NCBI GenBank assembly: GCA_018350325.1
Contig: JAEVLN010000040.1
Span: 62,001 to 126,000, forward strand
Direction: 5' to 3'
Length of the DNA stretch: 64,000 bases
Origin: Globodera rostochiensis
Lineage: Eukaryota; Nematoda; Chromadorea; Rhabditida; Heteroderidae
Shown here: positions 55,074-64,000 of the stretch, in pieces
Layout of the letters: each line of letters opens with the position of its first letter
How positions within the stretch are numbered: the first letter of the stretch is position 1
The notes under the pieces: model-generated
Told to the model about the DNA's origin: nothing
Databases searched by the model: none
What the model saw: the letters and a program-made list of their open reading frames with translations, nothing else
Translations under genes and position numbers: made by a program

Positions 55074-57905
55074 CTAGGGCTGCTCGAGATTCTCGGTCTC
55101 GGTTCTCGAGTCGAGAAATTTCTCGGTTTTTTTGGGTCTCGGTCTCGGTTCTCGGTCTCGGGTTTTTAGTCTCGGAAAACGAGACTTTTTTGCACTGGTA
55201 AAGATTGCCTTTTTCTAATCATTTCATCCTTTGAAGCCAAACTCAAAATTAGTGTGAGGTCATTTCGCCAATACAATTTAAAATTTAAATGTAAACAAAA
55301 TTCGTACTTTTAATTTATTTTTTTTCTCACTATTTTATGCTATATATTTTTTAAATAGAATGGATATTGAAATGGCTTTATCAAATGATATTGAAAATGA
55401 AACTGAGGAGCAATATGACGAAGTATTCTTGGACGAAACGGAGAACAACAACCCCAAACTTGATTTATGTGAACCGGCGACATCGTTGTTGCGCTATTTT
55501 CAGTTCCAGAAAGGTGATGCGAAAACAAAGTGCCGAATGTGCGGAAGACAAATCGCAAGAAAAGACGGAAATACGAGTGGAATGGTCCGGCATTTGAAGC
55601 TTCACTCAAAGTTCATTTTATCAATTATTCCAAAATTTAAGTAATTTATAGGACCTACAAAGATTTTTGCGCCGCAAAGGCATCAAAGACTGTTCAAAAA
55701 AAGAAGACAAGTTCAGAGGAGTCATCATCACAAAAATCGATGAAACAAATGAACTTGGATTTTCGAGCGCATGAAAAATGGCCGACTACCCACCAAAAGT
55801 CGCAAAAGATAGACGACTTAATTTTGCGCTTTATCTGTTTATCTGCTGAACCGATTCAATTAACGGAAAAGAATGGCTTTTCTGAGATTTTTGATGAAAT
55901 TTGTCCAAGGTAATTTAATAATTTAATATTTAGAAAACGCCACATTTTAGTTATCGTCTTAAATCGCGAGAATTTATGACAAAATTGCTTGAAGAGAAGT
56001 ATTCCGAAAAATTTGAGCTGTTAAAGAAAACAATCGATGCTGCGCCTTTTATCAGCTTTACGACAGACTTATGGACAAATAAAAAGAAAAAGAAGAATTT
56101 TTTGAGGTACTTTTTTAAGCCGAACCTGATCTTCAAATTTTACTTAGTTAATTAAGTTTGACTGCCCATTACATCGATGAAGGTTTTGAACGAAAATGGA
56201 AGGTTCTAAGCACTGAACCAATGAATGAGGCGCACACCGGACAAAACATTCGACAATGTATCTCAGAAATTTTGAAACAATTTGAAATTGATCTCAATCG
56301 AGTTCATGTTATTTTACGGGATGCAGCTTCCTCGATGATTAGCGCAACCGATGAATTGAATGTTGAAAACTTTGATTGCTTTTGCCATAAGCTCAATTTA
56401 GTAAGATTTGCCAGTAAACGTATCTAACTAATATTTTAGGCACTTTCTGACGGTCTCGAGCACCGTACAAAAAGCGTCCCGGAAATAAAAAAAGAAATTC
56501 AAATGTGCCGCGAATTGGTCGGATTTTATAATCGATCTAAGAATTTCCAAAACGTGCTTCGACGGCAACAGGATCTAATAGACGCACCCAAAACTGGACT
56601 GATTCAGGTGACTTTACAAAATTTTCGGTTGATTTTTGAAAAATCCTATTTTATAATTTTTGAAATTTAAGGATGTTATTACGCGTTGGAATAGCACTCT
56701 GTATATGGTGGACCGCATCATCCAACAACAAAGGGCATTAAGTTTGGCGCAGATTGACTTCCCAGAATTAAAATTACCCAATTTTGAGTTGCTAAAAAAC
56801 CTTTCAGCGGTAAAATCTCTAAATTGGTTCAGTTACAACTTTTCTTTTTGAGGTATTGGCTCCATTTGACAAGTTTACAAAACAACTTTCCAACAGAGAT
56901 GAGTCCATTTCTTCGGTCCTCCCCATCTATCGGTGCCTTTTAACAATGTTGAATGAAAAGTGTACAGATTCTGACCCGATGAAACTTTTCAAAAAAATTG
57001 TCGTAAACGGATTGAAAACGCGAATGGCTAAATATGAGTGCAAAAGGTTAATAAATTTAAGCTCACTTATTTTGTGAACCAATTGACATTTTTCAGATTT
57101 TTGGTCATTGCTACCTTGATCGATCCGCGGTACAAAAATCATCCGAACATTTTTAGTTTGGAAGATCGCTTTCAAAACAAAGTCCTTTTGAAAACGGAAG
57201 TGGAATTGTTTATAAACCCAAGCCGACGTTTTTCCGACTCGGATTCAAACAATGGGCCTGTTATTCAGCATTCCGATAATCCAATGGCCAATTTTTTGTT
57301 TACCGATCCCGAGTTCTCTGGCGCAATTCTTTCACAAAACGATTCAACAGAAAATGAGATTGGGCAAGAAATTGATTCATTTTTTAAAGTAAGCTACAAT
57401 TTTTTTAAATATAGACGCATCGTATTTTGTAGACTTCAACTATTGCATCTGACACTAATCCTTTGGAATTTTGGAGGCACAACACAACATACCCTCACAT
57501 TAAACAAATTGTGCCGAAATTTTTGTGCCCTCCACCTGGAAGTGTAGAGTCAGAAAGGACGTTCAGCAAGTTGTCTGAAATCTATTGTCCTAACCGATCG
57601 AGTCTCTCGGAGACACATGGAAAGCAACAACTTTTTTTACATTTCAATTTTGATGGATAATATTTTAATGTAAAATATTTTGTGTGGTTATAAAAACAAA
57701 TTCTTTTAGTGAATTGAAAAAAAAAAATTAGAAATTTCTCGGTTCTCGGTTCCCGAGTCGAGAAATTTCTCGGTTTTTTTGGGTCTCGTTCTCGGTCTCG
57801 AGTCTCGGGGTCATTTCTCGGTCTCGGTCTCGGTTCTCGGTGTCATTTCTCGGTCTCGGTCTCGGTTCTCGATTCTCGGTAAATTTCAATTCCCGAGCAG
57901 CCCTA
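55074..57905 (+). mobile_element. Full-length hAT transposon, target duplication ATCACAAC
   Basis: A 2832-bp element with ends TAGGGCTGCTCGAGATTCTC and CCCGAGCAGCCCTA, flanked by perfect ATCACAAC (55066-55073 and 57906-57913). Subterminal regions are packed with TCTCGGTCTCGG-type motifs, probable transposase binding sites. It carries an uninterrupted transposase gene. With intact ends, duplication and coding frame it is a candidate active copy and the likely source of activity for the non-autonomous relative at 30134. Confidence 0.93.
55360..57660 (+). CDS. hAT transposase, intact, BED finger plus hATC domain
   Basis: Exons: 55360-55610, 55652-55909, 55951-56106, 56157-56400, 56440-56607, 56672-56809, 56853-57046, 57097-57388, 57433-57660. 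All phases agree and give 642 residues without an internal stop. The N-terminus holds a BED-type zinc finger (CRMCGRQIARKD ... HLKLHS, near residues 55-85). The RNase H-like core shows FTTDLWT (first catalytic Asp), SLTAHYIDEGFERKW, ILRDAASSM (second Asp), CFCHKLNL, TRWNSTLYM and VIATLIDPRYK. The C-terminal hAT dimerisation block is PGSVESERTFSKLSEI with NRSSLS, containing the expected Glu. It cuts and pastes the element by binding its ends (known of the superfamily). Confidence 0.92.
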
Positions 57906-58298
57906 ATCACAACCAGAGTGTGTGATTGACCATAAAGTACCTTTTGGACTTTTGGTAAGTCAACCCGCCCTTGAATTTCTGATTTCTTAAAGAAAAATAA
58001 AACAATTTTTAGATAGGGTGCGTTGATGTCCAAATTACTCCCGTCGCCAAACACTCTCTCTCTTTCTCTCTCTCTGCTTTCAGCACACTATTTCTTCAAA
58101 TCGATGGCATTTTCGGTGAAATCAACAAGTCAAATTTTAGAAATCCTTAATTTAATATATTGCACAAAGTCCCATAATTCTCGTATGGCTCAGGTGTTAA
58201 ATTTTTTTCATGAAAAAAAGACCGAAAAATGGATTCATAATTTAATAAAAACTTTTCATTTCAAAAAGCCACAAAATGAGGGAAAACCTCGGCAGGAT

Positions 58299-58465
58299 GA
58301 CATTTCATCGACGCGACATTTCATCGACTAAGCCAAATGACATTTCATCGACGAAGCCAAATTCCGACATTTCATCGACTAAGCGAAAATACGACCTTTC
58401 ATCGACTAAGCGAAAATACGACATTTCATCGACTAAGCGAAAATACGACATTTCATCGACTAAAC
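58299..58465. repeat. 27-bp tandem repeat (GACATTTCATCGACTAAGCG...)
   Basis: Six to seven imperfect copies of GACATTTCATCGACTAAGCG plus AAAATAC. Two frames stay open across it because the unit length is a multiple of three; no gene is inferred. Confidence 0.85.
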
Positions 58466-59006
58466 AAAAAACCAAAATTCCTCGTTCGGGTGTTATCGAG
58501 GCTGCTAATCACGAATATGACATCAGTTTCATCATATCATCATCTGTTTATGATTTCATCATAATTTAGGCTTTTATAATATTTAAATCGGTTATTAAAA
58601 CCGGTTCAGAAAATTCAATTCAAATAATATCGCATTAAATTATAAAAATCATAGTTTGTTGTCTGGCAGTTACAATTAATTATAGACATAATATATATAT
58701 ATTGTGTAAAATATTTTCTCTTCTCTACCTCATCCCAGACGAAAACTGTTATCGATTTTTGTGTTAACCCTCACCAATCCATCACCAACAAAGTTTTTAC
58801 ATTTGCTACAATCATTTGAAGACTTTTCTTCATCGCCTTGCTTTTATTTCTTTTTTTTCAATTGTGCTTTTTATTCATTTTAGTTTATTTGTGTTAAGAA
58901 TGAATGAGCATGCCATATATTTACAGGCTTTCTAGTTTTGGCATTTTGATCTTTTGTTTTATCAACACATTCGCTGGGTCAACATTTTGCCGGGAGCGAA
59001 TAAAAC
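58466..59006. other. Upstream region of coiled-coil copy B, no gene seen
   Basis: AT-rich. The last part (58975-59006) is homologous to 50878-50910 upstream of copy A and is interrupted by the MITE that follows. Confidence 0.5.
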
Positions 59007-59435
59007 CAGGGTTCGCAGATTTGAGGTTTTAGCCTCATTTTGGTGTTTTTGGGAATGTAAATGAGGCTAAATTTTTAAAATGAGGATTTGATGCTTTTTT
59101 GGTGTTTTGAGGATTTTTTTTTTTGAGAATTGCACTGGTGGAATTTTTCTTAATAAAAAAACGCCATTTTCAATTTTTTTTAAAACAAAAAGGCATCACA
59201 TCTTCTGTTAGTTGCAATCTGAGTAAAAAAATGTGGAAAATTTTCTCGGCGGCGCCTATCGGCACCGCCGACCTCCCCCCCCCCCCCCCCCCCCCCCGCC
59301 CCTCCAATAAAAAAAGTATTTGGGAAAACCGCGCGCAAAAAAAAACATGATTTTAGCAAAATGAGTTTTTTGGTCCCAAATGAGGCTTTTTTGCCACCAA
59401 ATGAGGCTTTTGAAAATTTTCATCTGCGAACCCTG
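59007..59435. mobile_element. hAT-type MITE (CAGGGTTCGCAGAT ends) with duplication AATAAAAC
   Basis: Inverted ends CAGGGTTCGCAGAT and ATCTGCGAACCCTG enclose 429 bp, with perfect AATAAAAC on both sides (58999-59006 and 59436-59443). The homologous region of copy A (50903-50910) has a single AATAAAAC, an empty site. A run of 24 C lies near 59274-59297 beside the dispersed GGCGCCTATCGGCACCGCC motif. Confidence 0.88.
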
Positions 59436-59574
59436 AATAAAACATTCAAATTTATGATGAAAATATTCCAAAAGTGAAAATGAATGTGTCGTCCCCCGTT
59501 AATCCATATAAATTCCATTATTTAAACTTTTGTCATTTTAGAAACAAAAATTTACAATTTTGTATTAAATAAAC

Positions 59575-62388
59575 ATGCCAATTTCGACCGAATCAACCAA
59601 TGGAGGGGACATAACAACAGCTGATCAGGGTAAGAAAATCGATTAGAATTTATCAAAATCCAAGGCCGGGACCGAGATTTTTGGGGGAAAAATCGGGACC
59701 GGGACCGTGAAAGCCGGGATCAGGATCGGGACCAGCATTTTGAACCGGGATTAACAATGGGTGATTTTTTTTTTTGTAATGGTCAATGTTGAATCAAAAT
59801 TTTAATGAATTTTGTTGAGATTTGCACAAAATGCAAAACAAAGGCTCCCCCCCCCCCTTGGTTTTTTGATTTTGTCCAACAAAAAATGAATAAAAACTAG
59901 TGAATTGTCATCTAAAAGTTAAAAAGAATTTTTAGAAATGTTTACACCACCGTAAATTTCGACCCCCGGACCCGAATTCGAATATCCTTGGATGAATTGA
60001 GGCTAAAATTATTTTTGAAAATTTTGAATTTTTCAAAAATTGTTCGAATTCGGGTCCTGGGGTCGAGATGGAGGTCAGATTCGGATTCTACGCCCCGGTA
60101 TACCACTAAGAACATAATTTTCTCGACTTTAGGACAAAAACAATTTTTTTTTTCAAAAAAGGGGGGGGGGTACAAACTGGAGTATTACCAAAATCCGTTT
60201 AATCGGCAAATTTTCAGAATATTTGTGGCCAACTTTCTCTAATTTAGACCCATCTGAAGAATTGCGTCTTTCACGCGAGAGAATTGCCGAATTGGAACGC
60301 TACGATGAAAAGAGCAAGAAAATGGAACTGATTGAAATAAAGAACATAAAACTCGAACTCGAAAATGTGTGAATATATTTTCTAACAAAAAACAGTCTGT
60401 TTTTCTTGCCATTTGTTCAGAAGGCACTCCGCACTGAGTTGGAACACCAGAAGCTGCTAGTTGCTCATAATGCTCTGCAGACAAAGTTGGAGGAGTATCA
60501 GAACAAACAGCAACAGAACATCGACGCGTTGACTGAAGCACAAAAGGGAAATGGTAGGGGGGGGGGGGGGAATTGTGGTTGTTTAAATGCTTTCAAAAAT
60601 TTTAATTGAGCTAAAGAAAATTTTGCAATTTGTTTCAGTAGAAAATTTTTCGCTGCTACGAGAAAAGATCGATGAGTTGGAACGTAAGCAGAAGGCTGAT
60701 CAAGCGGAACATCGCGCAAAGATTGACGAGGTGGAAACTTTGAATTATTTGAAAAATGAATTTGCTTAATAAATTTATCCAATTACCTAATTTAAATTTT
60801 GTAAAAATATAATACAATGAAAGTTTGTTGATCAGAAGACGATGGAAGCGAAGGTCGGTGCTGAATTGGGGCATCAAAAGCTGGTTGAGGCTCTGCACAC
60901 AAAGATGGAGGAGTATCAGAACAAACAGCAACAGAGCCAAGAGCAAAACGAGAAACTGAAGAATCTAATGGAAGAGATGAATTTGAAGCAGCAACAGTAC
61001 CAACAGGAAACGGATGACAAAATTGCCTGGTTAAATAAGGACCAGGAGCAATGCGGTAGGAGAATTATGTTTTTCTCTGTCTTCAAGGAAAAAGCGATTC
61101 TTCAAAATCAATAATTAATTAATTCAATTTGTTTTGCACCGTTTCAGTTTCCATTGATCAGTTTTCCCAAGTGCAAACAACGATCAGTGACTTGGAACAC
61201 AAGCAAAAGGACGATCAGGAAGAATTCTTACGGCTGAACTCTGTCCAATCGATGGTCGTCTCGGAATTGGGGCAACAGAACATGGAATTGCAAAGTGATC
61301 AGAAAGCATTGCTGGACAGACTTAATGAACTTGAGCAAAAGCAAACGGCTTATGCTGAACAACAAAAAGCTGATCAAAAAGCACTGAAGGCAACGATTGA
61401 TCAAGTGGGTTTAAACTGATGGTCATTGTTCAAGTTTATACAACTTTTTAGCAATGTAATGAACGTGACGAGAAACTGAACAACTTTTGGGGCAGTTTGT
61501 TAAAGAACAGAACAAAAAGTTTGAGGAACAAAAAGAAACGGACAGAACAATGCTTCAGAAGCAAATGGATGAATTGGGAAACAGTTCAAAAACAGAGCTC
61601 GAAAAGGTGGGAAATAAAAAATGATGGTAACAAATCGGGACCATCTCCAGAGATCGACACTTTCCCTGAAAAAATTTTGAAAATATTTTTTATAAAATTT
61701 TCAAAAACACCAAGACCAATTTTAGCCCCAAAATGGAAATTTCAGTACAGTAACAGCGTCCAATTAGAATATTTAAATAAATATTAAAAGGGAATAACCG
61801 GTGTCCAACTCTATTTTTTAAGCAATTATCCTTACATTTAAATTGTAGTTAAAATTTAAATTAAAGGGAATGAATCAGTTGAAGGGCGAACTGAGTGCAA
61901 AGATGGAGCAGTATCAGAACAAACAGCATCAGACCATCGTCGTCTTGCAGCAGACAGTTGCCGTGTTAAATGATAAAATAAATGGAAAAGGTATTTTTGA
62001 ACAAAAAAATTGTTCTGAATTCGCAAATTCCCCGTTTTCCGGGGGCTTTCGGTCCAAAATTTGAATCAATCAATCAATCAATATTAGATGGAAAATAAAC
62101 ATTCGTATTTTGTGGTAAATATATTTTTTAAAATTTTTAATTCAGACGCTGACGCTTCGAATAATTCGACGACAAATCAGTTTGTGGGGATCCAACAACG
62201 TAAGGAAACTTTAAAAGGAATTTAATTAAATTTATGAAATGATTAATCGATTTTTTGCAGAGGCTCCGAATGTTAATGAACATCACCCATTTGGAAGACT
62301 TTTAATGCGCAGAACATACGTTCCTCCTCCACGCTACAAATACGGTGATCCATTGGGGAAATCTTTTCTGAAAGAAGCCCGGAAATAG
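59575..62388 (+). CDS. Coiled-coil protein related to the SPRY gene N-terminus, copy B (one frameshift)
   Basis: Exons: 59575-59629, 60218-60366, 60421-60553, 60639-60730, 60836-61055, 61148-61404, 61452-61606, 61867-61990, 62146-62199, 62261-62388. The start [11 protein letters not shown] and [20 protein letters not shown] match the SPRY gene's N-terminal module closely. Long coiled coils follow ([37 protein letters not shown]) and an end unlike copy A ([19 protein letters not shown]). All junctions keep phase, but the exon at 61452 is one base short compared with copy A: AACAACTTTTGGGG against AACAACATTTTGGGG. That breaks the frame after about 10 codons, so this is a recent pseudogene or the base is a sequencing error. 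Copy B has an intron (61056-61147) that copy A lacks. Confidence 0.72.
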
Positions 62389-62845
62389 CATTGAAAAATT
62401 GTTGGAATTACAAATCAATAATCAATATTTCGCCATTTTTTCGTAATAAAACATTCATATTTTTGGCATTTTTCAAAAAAATTTCTTAAGAAAAATGCAA
62501 TAAAAACAAAAGTGTACCCTTAAAAATGAAGAAATGTTTTCAAACCAAAAATGCACCTCCTAAAAAAGGACTCTTTCTTGGGCCAAAAATGCCCTCCCCC
62601 AAAGATCGAAATTTTCCCTAACATCATTTTCTTAGCTTTGAAAAACGAGATGTGTGCCAATAAATAGAGAGTGCGAGAGAATTAAACAAATTTCCTTTTT
62701 TTCTCTAACTATCTCTCGTTTGGCGTTCTATCTCCCCTTTTTTAACCAATAAAAAAGCATCCCGCACTTCGATCCGACAAACTTCCGTTACGTCCGACAG
62801 ATTTTTCTCAACTTTTCACCATCCCTAGAAAATAATATACTGGCG

Positions 62846-63619
62846 CCTCATGCTCGTCTCGTGGTTTAGTAAACCATGGTTAACGGCTTAATGGTTTAGT
62901 TAACCGTGGTTAACGGCCGACCCTAACCGGTATGCTCGTCGTTAACCGTGGTTAAGCAAACCATGGTTAAGGCAACAGTGAAGTAAACCGTGGTTAGCGG
63001 CGGCGGGAGCTTAAATGTCCCATTTCCCCAACTAAGCGCCGGGCCAACTGATCATAAAATTAATTTGAATGCCTCCTAATGATTATTTCTAGTTGTAAGG
63101 TAAAATAATTCTATTTTGCCATCAAGTTTAAAAAAAAAAAAAAAAATTCTGTAAAAAACAAACAAAAGATTAAATTTTAAAAAACAAGGAATATCAACAA
63201 ATATTAAAAACATTCAAATAAAACAAATTAAGATCTATTTTCAATTTTTAACATATTTAAAAATATTTTTTTAGCAAAAATAAATCCTTAACCACGCCTC
63301 GAGTTGTGGTTAAAAACTCTTAAGAAAAAATAAACCACGGTTAGATGAGCATAGGATTTTTGGTAAACCATGGTTAACATTCCTTTAACCATGGTTAAGA
63401 AGGGAACAAACCGTGGTTAACGGAACCATGGTTAAGCCTTAACCATGGTTAATAATGAGAAGACGAGCATAAGGAAGGATCAAACCGTGGTTAACGGAAC
63501 CATGCTTAAGCCTTAACCATGGTTAATAATGAGAAGATGAGCATACTGTTTTGAAATTATTAACCGTGGTTTACGTCATTAACCACGGTTTAGCGCTTAA
63601 CCACGAGACGAGCATGAGG
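62846..63619. mobile_element. Element of palindromic TTAACC(A/G)TGGTTAA motifs with inverted ends
   Basis: Ends CCTCATGCTCGTCTCGTGGT and ACCACGAGACGAGCATGAGG are perfect inverted copies 774 bp apart. Inside, AACCATGGTT, AACCGTGGTTAA and TAAACCACGG occur many times in both orientations, clustered near the two ends, and GACGAGCAT/GATGAGCAT recurs. There is no coding frame and no clear target duplication, so it is non-autonomous and of uncertain superfamily. Confidence 0.75.
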
Positions 63620-64000
63620 CCTCTGCATCCATTAATAAACCCGTTTTTTAATTAATAAGTTTGTTTTCGAGTTATAGCTTAAAAATGTGCATAATTTTTA
63701 TTTTTTTACAGATATTATGGCAAAAAGGATATTATTGTGCAAAAACAATCGTTCGAATTTAGTACCATTCTAAAGCTCTTGATTTGTAGAAGCTATTTGT
63801 AAGTAAGAGCTAAGCGATTGGATAGCTCTCAAGAAGGTTATGCCCACAAATACTAAATTGACGAAATAGTGTGCAAAAGTCAGAGGGACGGTCAGACACA
63901 CTAGAGGCACGAGAGAGAACGTGCACTACTGGAGTGCATCCATGCAGTAGTGTGCAACCCATAGAACTATTGTATTACATTTCTGTGGAAATGATGACTT
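63620..64000. other. End of window, no feature seen
   Basis: AT-rich at first, then a GA-rich stretch (63880-63925). No open frame or splice context of note. Confidence 0.5.

Noticed and set aside
57038..57547. Long uninterrupted frame in the hAT element as a separate protein
   Set aside because: It includes intron sequence on both sides of the transposase exon 57097-57388; the spliced model fits the hAT family.

Overview
The window looks like nuclear DNA of a plant-parasitic cyst nematode (Globodera or Heterodera type). The reasons are AT-rich intergenic DNA, many short exons with small introns, five introns that appear to use GC-AG instead of GT-AG, a cytosolic SPRY/B30.2 protein with a coiled-coil N-terminus of the kind expanded in these worms, candidate secreted proteins, and heavy loading with DNA transposons. 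This assignment is inference. All gene models were built by hand from reading frames, splice sites and phase continuity, so exon boundaries are predictions.

Region by region. 0.6-3.1 kb (minus): a 14-exon synaptotagmin with two C2 domains. 3.1-11 kb: gene-poor, with small hAT-type elements and a telomere-like repeat. 11.1-14.0 kb (minus): an unrecognised helical protein of about 408 residues with a Gly/Gln/Arg-rich head. 14.3-17.1 kb (minus): a complete mitochondrial carrier of the SLC25A39/40 class. 17.3-18.1 kb: repeat relics. 19.6-21.5 kb: a Merlin element with 8-bp target duplication, a frameshifted transposase and, on the other strand, a broken ORF with a signal-peptide-like start. 21.7-24.1 kb: a variable tandem repeat.

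26.4-35.9 kb (plus): the most interesting gene. A cysteine-rich CXC-like region is joined in frame to a zinc deaminase domain with HxE and PC-x4-C motifs and an AID/APOBEC-like layout. One of its introns holds a 2.2-kb hAT-type element. A near-identical inverted copy of 1.77 kb of that element lies 3' of the gene, fused to a rearranged copy of the gene's own CXC exon. 36-40 kb: repeats and a foldback element. 40.3-41.2 kb (minus): a SEFIR-domain (IL-17 signalling family) protein next to a 10-N gap. 42.7-43.4 kb (minus): a putative secreted protein.

44.6-48.4 kb (minus): the SPRY protein gene, with a duplicated SPRY exon. 48.9-49.8 kb: a 43-bp satellite. 51.4-53.5 kb and 59.6-62.4 kb (plus): two paralogous coiled-coil genes that share the N-terminal module of the SPRY gene but have no SPRY domain; one carries a frameshift. 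Between them lies a full-length hAT element (55.07-57.91 kb) with an intact 642-residue transposase. 62.8-63.6 kb: an element built of palindromic TTAACC motifs.

The ordinary cellular genes (synaptotagmin, carrier, SEFIR) are unrelated in function. The SPRY gene and the two coiled-coil genes form one local family.
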